From: Plectrocnemia conspersa
Lineage: Eukaryota > Arthropoda > Insecta > Trichoptera > Polycentropodidae
NCBI GenBank assembly: GCA_009617715.1
Contig: VTFK01000010.1
Span: forward strand, 1,054,001-1,118,000
DNA: 64,000 nt
Reading direction: 5' to 3'
Made by a program: the position numbers and the translations under genes. The notes under the pieces are model-generated. The model worked only from the letters and a program-made list of their open reading frames with translations, had not been told where the DNA came from and did no database searches. Positions 24,138 to 35,560 of the stretch are shown piece after piece. The first letter of the stretch is position 1. Each line of letters begins with the position of its first letter.

Positions 24138-25849
24138 TTAAATTTTGTTACGGAGCCCAAAAATATAGCTTATTTTTTAGTTAAATATTTAAAATATTCA
24201 TTAGAACTACAATAGTAATTTATCAGTTTTTTAGCGTATCGATAATATAATTAATGAACTTCCAAATCCATTTTCAACGAATACTATTCGAATATTTGCT
24301 TAAATATTTGCGTATTAAAAATTAGAAAAAGGGCAAAAATAATAGAATATTTAGGTTAGAATCTCTAATAAGATGTAAATAAAAATCAGTAAATATAAAA
24401 TATTTTCTGATTTTATGAATTATAATTTTACAGTTATACTTTGCACTTTTTTATAATAAACTATTTAAAAAAAATAATTATGTATATATTATAAATACAT
24501 ATTGTGAATAGGATAATAAAGATAGATTTTTTAATATTATCATTATAAAATAAATAATATATACTAGTATTATTAATAAATATTGATTTTTTAACGCTAA
24601 TGCAAACGATCTATCAAATTAGCTATAAGAATATATTTTATTTATTTATTTATAGGTTTATTGACTGCACCCCATATTTAATTTGTATGAACCGAACGCT
24701 GCAAGTATAATGTATAAACAATGAATATAATATGCTCGATCACGTGTATGTGATAAAATCATCCCTTATATCCGAGCGCATATCCATTACACGGCCTTTG
24801 TTTCGCGATGCCCACCCCATTCCTTTCTGGCATTGGCCCTTTTGAGTCGACTCAAAAGGGCCACGTTTCATAAACGAGATTTAGTATTTTCATATGGGAT
24901 CGACGAGCGATGCAGGTAATGCGCAAAAAATCGCTTTGTTTTAAGGCCTAAGGACATAGAAAGGCACAAATTTAAATGGGACAGGAAACGAACCCTTTCA
25001 CAACGAGAGACGACGTTGACATTATTTTTTTGTATTTATTTATTTATCCGCATTTCCACAATAACTCGTTTTACAGTCTACAGACATTTGAAATGTTATA
25101 CGATATGAAAATTGGATAAAGATTCTATTAGCTCGTCCGTTGTAATAACCTAGTTAAAGTGAAACCCAACGCAGATAACTGGGTAGTTTGTTCTCCCCCA
25201 GATCTGCGGGACCCTCTAAATTTGATCCTTTATCAATGAAGACCTTTAATTATTCATTTTGATGTATGTGAGTTTAACAGGAGACAATGTTAAGTTATTT
25301 TGATTATAATAAGATTGATAAGTAATAGGAATATATTGAAAAATATTTGTTATATTTTCAGATGTAATTTTTATTTAAAAAAAATATTAAGTACTACATA
25401 TATACTATTATATACATCGTACTGGTTTATTTTGCGTTTTAAATTGGCAAAGGATGAATAATATAATTAATAATATACACATTGGATCATTGGATTAAAG
25501 GGTAGCTGTTTTATCGTTTGACATTTCATAGAAAATTTTTTTTTGCTTTGATTATATATTTTTCATTAACGATATTTTAGATGATTCGTAAAATATAACA
25601 TTATATGTGTTATAAAATTATAGACATATTATAAAATTCAGCATGACAGTTGTTCATTCAAAATTCATCAATGAAGCAGAACGAATTTGTTGAATTGAAT
25701 TTAAAATGTCACGTATCTCGAGTTGTCAACTTATTCACAGCATATCAACAGTACATATTTAAATATTAGTTAGTATTTTTAGTGCAACTTTATGTATTCA
25801 TAAACGTAAGATAAATAAATAATAAAAAAAACTGGTCCATAAGATATCA
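24138..25849. other. AT-rich stretch with a GC-richer block holding a perfect palindrome
   Basis: Mostly AT-rich. The block 24720-24980 is richer in GC and contains the 30-bp palindrome annotated separately. A second small block lies at about 25130-25240. No coding signal is seen. Confidence 0.4.
24834..24863. repeat. Perfect 30-bp palindrome
   Basis: The arm TGGCCCTTTTGAGTC is followed directly by its exact reverse complement, with no spacer. The centre is GTCGAC, and around it lie two overlapping TGAGTC half-sites facing each other. As DNA it could extrude a cruciform or bind a dimeric protein; as RNA it would make a long hairpin. It lies in a non-repeated, GC-richer block. Confidence 0.95.
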
Positions 25850-25985
25850 TCGCATGTTGCTCAAGTGACCAGCCGCCGAGCAGTCGAGTGGAAGAAGAGC
25901 CGCATTCGATATCATCGGCTATGGGTTCAAATCTCAAATTACAGTTGCCGACCTGTCCTGTTTCGGTGACCACAAATTATAATAC
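25850..25985 (+). mobile_element. Possible tRNA-like SINE head
   Basis: AGCAGTCGAGTGGAAGAAGA resembles the D-arm/A-box of class II tRNAs. About 45 bases later GGCTATGGGTTCAAATCTCA resembles a B box and T loop (GGTTCAAATC). AGCCG and CGGCT could pair between them. It differs from the SINE family at 20.5, 24.1 and 40.8 kb. Only one copy was noticed, so this may be a tRNA pseudogene, a different SINE or coincidence. Confidence 0.33.
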
Positions 25986-27436
25986 TTAATTACGGCGAAA
26001 TCTCGACCGGATCGGGTGTAATATGGCGATGATGCCACATGTCAGTGAAAAGGCTTATGTAATATTTTATATCGTGTTAAAAATTGCGTATATAATTACT
26101 AAAGTCTCGCCTTATCGCTTTGACTGCATTGTTACGCTCTATGAGATTTTTATAGATGTAATATCATACATATACATATGTACAATTTATTGGATCAAAT
26201 GTGTAAGGTACGAAGCGGTATTAAGCAATTATAGAGATATAGACTAAACAAATATTATTAAATAAAATTAAAACTATATTATGGAAATATATTATTGAGT
26301 AATTTGTTCATGTAATCTGAGGCTTACAATTAATTGATTTTATATGCTAAACAACACGCAATGTAAGAGCTAAAAAGCTCTTAAAGGGAAAACCATGTCT
26401 TTATTTAGAAACATTTATTAATGTAAAATACTAATCAAAGCTTGAAAGGTCACGAGAGAGACATACTGCATTAATTCATGATAGAAGTATAAGTAATATA
26501 TTTTAGTGAGGCGTCTTATCTGTATGGCAAATATCAAATACACGATAAATTCCATTCCACTCAGTACCATTTATACGCTATCGAATCGTTCACCGAAGCA
26601 AAGCGGATTAAACGGATTGTACAAACATTCGGTATTCGTTCGGGTGGGTATATCACTTTGTATCAATCATTCGAATGCCACACTCGAAGAATTATCACCA
26701 CGAAACTGATACCTATAGCCACATCAAACGATCCGGTCAACTCTTCGCCTAATACGGCGTGACCGCTCAAATAGAGCCCATAAATAATTTACATAAAATA
26801 TAATACAATGTATTTGGCGTGGAATTGTCAAAATTTCACCAGCGTTGCGTGCCTCGGTCAGCTTTCGTTTAATTAAATTTTATGTTATTTAATTACGAGG
26901 CGACTGTCCGGACACACGGGAGCAATAAAAGATCAAGAGGAAACTGCTGTCAGCTGCTTGACGTCCTCACAAATGAGCATCATTAGCCACGAAATGACCA
27001 ATTTAATCACACGCATCCACTGGCTGTATCCTTATTAAGATTTCAAACATTCCCATTTGTCCTGTGTGTGCGCATTTGCGGGTATGAAAGTGAAATTCGG
27101 AAGCTCAGTTGACCAAGCGGGCGAGTGAGCTTTGAATTGAAAAAGTTTCTTTAGCACTGACCGGCTATTTTTTTCAAACAATTGTAACGTATAAAATACT
27201 ATATAAATATTAGTACTGTAAAATAAGATTAATGCCACATGACTCGATTTATAAATAAATTTATTTACTATAAATTTAATTTTAGCATTTTGCATGCGAC
27301 AGACGAGAATCAAAAATAAATTTATTTTTGTGGTAAAAGCCCAATGTATCAATAGATTCTGCATAAAAATCATACGTATGATAAAATTATTATTCAGAAA
27401 TTAAATTCTCATGTAATAATTTAGTTTTTCTTTGTC
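25986..27436. other. Non-coding stretch with a GC-richer block at about 26480-27150
   Basis: 26000-26480 is AT-rich. 26480-27150 is a more balanced single-copy block with TAAT-type core motifs (TTTAATTAAATTTTATG) among GC-richer sequence. The open frames crossing it on both strands, up to 112 codons, have no recognisable features. It may be regulatory. Confidence 0.35.
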
Positions 27437-27444
27437 ATATAACT

Positions 27445-28327
27445 CAGGGGTCAGCAAATTATGGCACTCAGAATAGATTTAAAATTTTCAAATTCTTTAA
27501 AATTCTAAAGTATATGCTATAATGGAACGGCCAAACGGAGAGTTGATGAGTTGCATATGTGGTGTTCCTATTGCTTCGCATTCCACTGTGACGTTACGCA
27601 GTTACAATTTTATAGCGTCTTTATTGCGATAAATTGTGTATCTTGTCGTTGCCAAAACCATAAAATAAGAGACTAGTATACTTTCAATATCGTGCTTTTA
27701 AAGCAGAGTGGAGTGTAAATTATTTTACAAACCATTTATGTATTGTACAAATACAAAGTCTGTATAAAAATAATAAAATATACGTCAGCATTACTAGACT
27801 AAGCATTTGACAGCTTGCAGAAAAGCAACGATCAGAAAAAAAATATAATTGTGATAATTCACAATTATTTTGGAAAAAATAAAATAATGGAAATGAGGCT
27901 ATTGATAGTAAATTAATAAAGTCATGTATATTTTTACGATAAGAACAGTTGCGGTGGTGAGCACATTGTGAGTAACATCAATAGGCAATTTAATAGCAAA
28001 GCAAATAATTTCAAAATATTTATTTTGGCTTCAACTAATGATTCACAACCTTTTAATTCTATTGAGGTTTTCCCAAAGCGCGTTATGTAAAATTAAAACA
28101 ATGGTATAACTAAATAGGTTACCATTTATAGAGGCTTATACAAACAGTTAGTTACTGGTTTGCACCCCCGCAGCGTATTTAGAAACCATTGGCCTTACAT
28201 ATACTACTTACTTGCTGCTGTTTATCCAATGAGTCTATTATTTTTTTGAAGCTCACTTAAATTTTGCTTTCTAGCTGGCCGAGCCTTAAATATTTCCGGC
28301 CCAACAAAAAAATTTTGCCGATATCTG
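27445..28327. mobile_element. hAT-like transposon copy, 883 bp, with 8-bp target duplication
   Basis: The left end CAGGGGTCAGCAAATTATGG is a typical hAT terminus (CAGGGGTC-GCAAA). The right end, on the opposite strand, is CAGATATCGGCAAAATTTTT, matching at about 12 of the first 16 positions. The flanks are ATATAACT (27437-27444) and ATATAGCT (28328-28335), an 8-bp duplication with one change, as hAT elements make. Near the left, a plus frame reads RAFKAEWSVNYF, loosely like the start of hAT transposases with BED-type fingers, but it breaks soon after. No full transposase remains, so this is an internally deleted or decayed copy. Confidence 0.75.
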
Positions 28328-28335
28328 ATATAGCT

Positions 28336-29540
28336 TTAATTAATAAAAATTGAATAAATTATACTTATAACACATAAACCAAACATTAAAATGCATATTT
28401 TTTTCTTAAGCTCTTTAGATCAACCTACATACGTTTATAATGGATATTGGTATATTTTTAATAGATATCATTATACATTCCGATATAAATATATTTATTT
28501 TAATGAATTAATATTTGACATAAATGTCTTAAATATATCGCCATTGTAATGAATCACTAAAAAGGCGATACTTACATGGTTTACGCATATTAAAAATATT
28601 TACAGCATACAATTTTTAACAACTCGAGTTGAAAGTTTAGAAAAACATATATTTTAAACTTATAACTAAGAATTATTTGGCGTATTCTGCTCTAATTATC
28701 AACATCGCTACGATGCTTTCTTTACGCTTCTCTTATACTACAATTTTTTTATCGTTTATAAAATGTATGTATTACTGTCGATGGTTAACATTTTTTGCTG
28801 GCTACCTTTAAGATCATTCATAAGCCGCGAGCTACGGGGGATATTATGGTTGAATAAAAGAGATTCGTGTTTGTGATACGTTATTTATTGACCGCGATAG
28901 TGATCGCGAACCGTGGCTATTCCATCAGATATGTGAAATAAACACCTTTTACCAGTCGAGCGCGTTCCTTTTCACGTTAAAAATAAATCCGCAATTAAGC
29001 ATTATTTAATCAGAATAACCCCCGGCGGCAATGCTCAATGATCGTAGATTGCTCTCCGGATGATGAAGCTCTAACAATTTTGACATTGACATGGTGACTC
29101 GTTTTCGTGAACGATCTATCCTATTGTAGGCATTACCATCATCCAATTGGTCGTATGTGGCTACTGTTATTGGTGCACGGAAAATTGGAGTTGTAATTCG
29201 ATAATTAAACTTTTATTGGTTGTATGAAGTGATTATATATGTGGTTGCAATTGACCATGGAAGGGGAGATACATGGATGCACTGACGTGTTATTTGATAT
29301 TAAATGTTGCCAATAAAACTGAACAGCCAATAAACGGGCTCGTCTCATCGGATGTTCACTTATAACGTTTATCAGCTTCAGTAACGATAATGGAGGAGTT
29401 CAATTAAATTATCGTCGAATGAACGATTTGTATTAAAAGCACTTTAAAAAAATATCCCTAAATAAATCAATTAATGAACTAAGCAAGCTCATCTCTCAGG
29501 GGAAAATAAGCGGAAGAATAAGTACAGACAAAAGGCAAAA
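28336..29540. other. Non-coding stretch with a GC-richer block at 28800-29420
   Basis: An AT-rich stretch is followed by a single-copy balanced block (28800-29420) containing GATCATTCATAAGCCGCGAG, AATGATCGTAGATTGCTC and several TAAT/ATTA cores. No reading frame or repeat is recognised. A candidate cis-regulatory block by composition only. Confidence 0.35.
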
Positions 29541-29725
29541 AAATATTTTGCATAAGATATGATTTCAGAAAATATGTCGTAACGGTGGTTCATTTTTATA
29601 TTTATTTGTAGCATAGAAAGGGTTTACTTGTACCTATTATTATTTATTAAAGAAATTATATTACGATGTTAAAAAATATATAAAATGCCATTTTTGTCAT
29701 GAGGCTCAGAATCATTGTTTTCCCA
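29541..29725 (+). repeat. Dispersed repeat family 3, copy 1
   Basis: This aligns end to end with 46184-46369 in the same orientation. Shared runs include GATTTCAGAAAATATGTCG, TTTATATTTATTTGTAGCA, AGAAAGGGTT, ACGATGTTAAAAAATATATA, TTTTTGTCATGAGGC and GAATCATTGTTTT. Identity is high for this window, so the two copies are probably younger than the other families. No protein is recognised. Confidence 0.82.
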
Positions 29726-32700
29726 GGGCCTGTATATATATACAAAATCTTGCTTTGCATATATAGAATACTAGTTCTTTCATATCTAAATAGTCGTGTT
29801 TAACGAGCATCCAAAGCCAGTGGATGCAGAGCGTGCGATTGTCGTTTGATTACTGAAATAAACCATTTTGCAACAATGTGGCCTTTGGGCTTCGAACCGG
29901 CTCATTGTCTCCCCATAGAGCCCGAGGCTCTTCGGAACCTCCCTATCTTATTTCCCTGCACATAAATGACTCGTTAGCTCTAAACGTACAGCCCGCTACA
30001 TCAAACTGAACCCACAGTCATACCTAACATAAGGAAGCAATTGGCTTGCACGAAAATGTTTCGATATTGCCCGAAAGCAATGCGGTTCACTGTGGCGTAT
30101 TCATATGACATTGTTATCATTTGTGATGCAGTTATGGTCCAGGCTTGTGGCAAATTTGATACATGCGTGCATATATATAATGGATACATCGATAGGTATA
30201 TAGAAGTTATCGTGATATGATACTTAATTTGGGTGCGGTATAATAAAAAACGCATTAAAAGATGAAGAACATCTGATCGTACGGTCGTTTTGAGCGGTCT
30301 GCCATAACAAATTTGACCAAATCAATTTATGTCAAGCTATTTTAAACGAGTTTCTGCTCGTGGAGCGTCTGTCGTTAACGATTCTTATTCCTAAATCATC
30401 TGACCAGTGAAACGATTTTTTATGTGTTATAAAAATGATATCAATATCTATCATAATAATTCATGAATATTGTGTAAAGGATCACAATGAGGTGCCGATT
30501 AACTTATATTATTATTATACGTTTAATTAAAACGATTAAAGTCCACTTCACAATTTTTGGCTGTAGTTCATATATCATATAAATAATACAGATGGTAAGT
30601 GACTTAATATTTGTAGAGTGAATGGTTTCCATTTTGAATTTTATACGTGGAAGAATGTTTAGTTGTTTTCGAGGTCATTAATTACAGATAATTTGTATCA
30701 TTTCGCAAAACCTTTAAGACTATATATCTTGTTAAGTAATTCAATAGACTGATAGGTCGAGAGGCAATTATTTAGTCAATGAGTCAACTATTTAGTACTG
30801 TCTGTTTTTTTATATTTTGCGATCATTTATTCAACCTTGCATAGATCATCTATACGAAGTATAAGTAGTCAAAGAAGGGATTTTAAAATAGGTTTCGTAT
30901 TTTATAAAATAATTAATTCAGTGAATGATACATTGACACCAATAGTGTAAAATCATGTTATTATAGCTATGCTCCAATAAAACTATAAGGTCATAGAACG
31001 GTTATAGTTTTTTTCAACTTAATATCCATCTAATATTTAAAATTATTTATAAACGGTTAGGGTTTTATCTATGTTGTATGTTAAACTAAATTATTTTTAT
31101 TTATTCCTATTTTATTGTATTTAAAAAATATTTATCACATAATAATCTGACGATAACATTAATAAATAAACGTACGTAAGGATAATAAAGTTACTTATTA
31201 CTAATATAATATAGAATTGCGACCGTTCGCCGAGCATGATAACAACGTTTCTTGGAACCAAACTTGAAACTGATATTTAATATTTCTTGGTACCTCTTTA
31301 AATACATATATAAATCGGGATAAGATCTTTTTTACGATATCTAGAGGTCGTTGGATTTGTAAACATTAATGTTCCTAAAAAACCGTTATCTTTGTTAAGT
31401 GGCAAGGATATACATTTTGAGCCACACTAGGCAATAGAGTTTAGGCTGTTCACCAGAGCAGAGAGGACAGCGAACTTTTTTTATTGGCTTGGCACTGAGG
31501 TTTATTTGACCCTTGGCTTCTCGGGTTTATTATTGAAAGCCACTAAGTAGAGAACCGCAGCGGGCTACCCCTAATTCGAAAATGGTAGTGGAACTTTTTA
31601 TCAGTGTTAATTTTATTGTTATTTTTGTATTTGAATAAAAAAAAAAAGTGGCTCGAATTTCGCCTGTACTAATTTTTCGGCTCGCATTTCGAATTTCATG
31701 TTTTGATTTATAAAATACAACAATATTATTTTGATTTAAAGCTTGCTTTTAATTTGAATTATGTTTTATAAATAAACTATATTTTCTGTAGGTAAATTTT
31801 GGAAAACCTTATTCCTATTTTTATCTACTATTCCATAATTTTTCAATAGGCAAGATGGTACTGTAGATATTTAACAATAATTATGTATAAGTTATATAAA
31901 GTATGATTTGCTTAGTGTAGCTTTGAATACAATTTCCAAAGTATAGGATGCAAAATAATTTAGAACCAGTATATTTTTAGACAAAATATTTTTTTTAAGA
32001 ATACTAAAATATTTTTTTTATATGTGATTCTCATTGAGCTGAATTGAACTAAATATTAAAGATTTTTACAACATATATGCACTATGTAGCATAAATTTAA
32101 TTATTTATTACGATATTTTTCGAATATAAAATAAGTAAATAATGTTAATTATTATCGTAATTTTAGAACATTCTTTGAAATGTATGTTTAAGCCATTTTT
32201 GTATAATATTATATATACATATGTATATTTTTTTAATTATTGTTTTACTGTAAATAGTTGTATGTGAAATAAACGTGCTTAGTCTTTTCTTTACAGTATT
32301 TGATTAGGATCTATATTTGTAAAATACTATTATTACTTTAAAAAATGTATCTCTATTATCTACACTTTATATACATGTAAATGTGTATTATAATCATATT
32401 ATGCATCGCTACAATAATTTGTGAAATGCACGAAATATTTTATACACAGCAGGATGAACATGCAGTGTTTTTTCAAGCCCGACTTTCGTAATAAATTAAA
32501 CGAGTCCGCGCTTTTGTACGACCGATTCGAGTTTTATTCCATTCTTTCAGATTATTAAATTAATTCCGGCTTGTTGGTTAAAATGCCGAAGCAGCCCCGG
32601 GTGAAAGTATGCCTCCCTTGCAGGACTACAGTTCCTGGGATTTCCATGTAACCCAATAATAAAATAATCAGTGTTACGGGATTACCGTACGCCCCATGCC

Positions 32701-35329
32701 AAGGTGAGGGGTGTTAAGAAATTCACCCTTCATTCTTATTGTTTATTTATTAAATTATATTTCTTGATTTTTTTATATTGTATATATGTATAATATGTAC
32801 ATATATTCAAACGATTTATTCTCACGGTTATTCCGTTCGATATTCGATACAAATTATTCCATATAGATTCTAAAGTTTATTGTTTCGTTAAAAAAAGACC
32901 AGTCAATTGCCCCTTGGTCTAAATGTTTTGATTGAAAATCATTGAATTGGTAATGCATAGGAAAAAAAAACGCTCCCGATTGCCTTTTAAAACAATTCGC
33001 CGTATTTCATTACGAGAGTTTCCCCCCATTCGATTAACAAATTTCTTGAACTAACAACAAAGGAGGTTCAAAAGTAAAGGCAGCCAGCGGGAGTCGAGCA
33101 CAATGACTTCTAATAGAAAGTAATGAAGTGGCAGAGGAGGGAAATACCTTCAACCCTCCATCTACACCGCGTAAAATAACACTGGAAGCATTTTATCAAG
33201 TGTTTGTGATGTAAGGGAGGAATTGCGACAAGCGGTTTGTGTAGCTTTGCCTTAGTAACTGACTTACGTCTTGTAGGTAGGTAGATCTATATAAAATAAC
33301 AATTAGATATATAGTTTAATCGTGGAATTAAATGGTTATTAAATCAAAAAGATAATGTTCATCCCTGACGTAAATGTATCTTTGAAATTATGGTCGCACT
33401 TCTTTCGGTGTGGGGAGAAAAGATGGTATATGACAGAAAATTGCCGCGGAGGGTGATATAATGGAAGGAAAGCGCGAAAATGTGCACCTGCTAGAAGTTG
33501 ATTATGTACTTTCTTGCTTGATGTGGTGTAGCGAAATATAATAAAATTTAATTTAAAATAAATTTATTTTTTATTTTTTAATAGAATAATTTCATCAGTT
33601 CTCTAAAGAGATTACTTGTTCTATTATTTTTTTTGTAGTAAGAAGTATGTGTTATATAAGAACGGTATATAAAAGTATTTTATTTTGTATCCGATTTGAT
33701 CATTTTGGAACAAATAATAAATAATAGTATATATTTCAGATCTTATTTTAATGCTTTATTATTATTTTTCAGTGTTCTTATAGTTATTAGATGATCAGCG
33801 GATGACATACAATTAATAAATATATACATATTTTTATTATTAAATAGAGAAAACATTCATACCTTCAACTTAAAACGCCGTTACCTGTCACCAGGTGCTA
33901 CACATTGACTGACCCTCGTAATTTAAAACTTTGATTTATATGGAAAAAATCTAAATTTACATTTATTTTTGAGGTTCTCCTCCTGTTCAATATTATATTA
34001 TATTCCAATTTATATCATATAATATTATGATATACGTCAAACGTGGCACGACTGCACAAAATCTCAGTCGACGATATTTGTGCGAAAAAGTGAATACCAT
34101 ATAAGTATGCAAAAAAATATCGAGCTGTGTGTGTATAATGATTTAGTGCTCGTGCCAATCAAAAGCTGCACGTTGGCAAACAGTATATTTTGTGCTTCAA
34201 AAGACTCGGCTCGTAAAGCCGAACCTTTTTCGCATCGAGATTTGACACTGATGCATAAATATTTTATGAGACGAGGTCGTTGAGCCGCCAATAGCTGGGG
34301 AGATGGAGGTGGCTGGAAGCCTTTGATCTGCTTCGCAGATTATCGCACCAAAACATTTTCTGATCAACCGCTTTGGTAGAGGGTGGTAACCACCCTCACA
34401 GCTAAAAAATCCTTCGTCTCAAAGTAAGGCGATACTTGCGCGTCTTGGCTGGGTGCGAATTCAAAATGGCGAGCTTTAGACAAAAGCTTCACCGGGTAGG
34501 CTTAATCAAACACCGTTGAAAAAATAAACATCGGATAATGTCCCCGTATTAGCGCACTCTCCCAAGGGGTCACGCCGCGCTTGTTGTTAAATTTAATCCC
34601 GGGTTAAAGTATCGGCAAACATTGTTGCTTTTTTAAGAACTTTGCGTCTTCGAATGGGGGCGCCGAGCCGTTCGTTGGGGCTGTAGGGTCTCGAGGGGCA
34701 TCGCCGGTTCTATAGGGGGACTGTAAACATTGTCGCCAGAACAGAGAACCACTTGATGTCGGCTATTTTTTTAATGTTCATTGTAGACATTATACAGTTA
34801 GAAGTATGTAACGTGTATATTCTACAATAAAAAGTTGGTTTTAATATAAAAACTTCATTCTTGATTTTACGTCAATAATATACCGATAATATATAATAAT
34901 TTACCGATACTATTTTATAAGTTTAATTTATCATACATTGAGACGTTATAGACATTTGAATTAGTTTTATGTATGTATAACATATACAGAAGCAAAAATA
35001 TTTATTCTCTACTGTAGGCTTCACTTTCAAAAAGCTAAGTTATATATAAAGACTTCAGATATCTTTATAATATCTTTAAGAAGATATGTTCTTACTGATC
35101 ACGGAATAAAATGTTCTTAAATAAAATATTTTCGCCCTTTTGATTCTAGGCGCGGATTATTTCTCCTCTCATTTCCGACGTTTTTGCAGACTTGTGCTTC
35201 TATCTCATTAAGTACATCTCGGCTTTAAAGTCCGGAAGAATTGTCAGAAAGTATTATTTGCATAGGCATGAGGTTCTAAAATAAACTCAAAGAAAAAATC
35301 GCATAATCTCGATAGCAATGCTCGCCAAA
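29726..35329. other. Long non-coding stretch with several GC-richer blocks
   Basis: AT-rich DNA with more balanced single-copy blocks at about 29800-30340, 31380-31600, 32470-32720, 33000-33260 and 34260-34760. The last block holds two perfect inverted repeats described separately. Short open frames on either strand (up to 84 codons) have no recognisable features. No repeat family from elsewhere in the window was recognised here. Confidence 0.35.
34325..34397. other. Paired short hairpins in a GC-richer block
   Basis: ATCTGC-TTC-GCAGAT (34325-34339) and GAGGGTGGT-A-ACCACCCTC (34379-34397) are both perfect inverted repeats within 75 bases. The block around them is not coding. They could be dimeric protein sites or part of a structured RNA; neither is shown. 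Confidence 0.5.
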
Positions 35330-35560
35330 ACATTTCCTTTATAGTTTGACAGCATATATTCGCTAATTTTATTATGAAAAAGAGTACGGGTCTTTTAATC
35401 TTAGATATAGAAAAAGCGTTGGATACGGTATGACATGACGGTTTCACTCAGAAACTATATAAATATAGACCCTTCATTATCCGATACATCTAATACCTGA
35501 AAAGTAAAAGCTATGTTGTGTCACTAAATAATGAATACCAGCTGGAAAAAAAAATCAATG
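35330..35560 (+). pseudogene. Jockey-type non-LTR reverse transcriptase fragment, decayed
   Basis: The plus frame reads KKSTGLLILDIEKALDTV, a stop, then HDGFTQKLYKY, and further on YLKSKSYVVSLNNE. This matches motif A of jockey-like reverse transcriptases (FLDIEKAFDTVWHDGL, with the Trp codon turned into TGA) and the following SYLxxRxFVVxxN region. Motifs B and C (SGVPQGS, YADD) are not found downstream. It differs from the 48.9 kb family (LDIEKALDT versus TDFEKAFDK), so it is a second lineage. A frame on the opposite strand across the same bases is a shadow. Confidence 0.76.

Noticed and set aside
27035..27373. A 112-codon minus-strand open frame
   Set aside because: It crosses from a balanced block into plain AT-rich DNA and encodes a hydrophobic, low-information product. 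Probably chance.
29885..29940. A tRNA-like GGTTCGAAGCCC on the minus strand
   Set aside because: No pairing T stem and no A box at the right distance.
35244..35447. A 67-codon minus-strand open frame
   Set aside because: It lies antisense to the jockey-type reverse transcriptase fragment on the plus strand.
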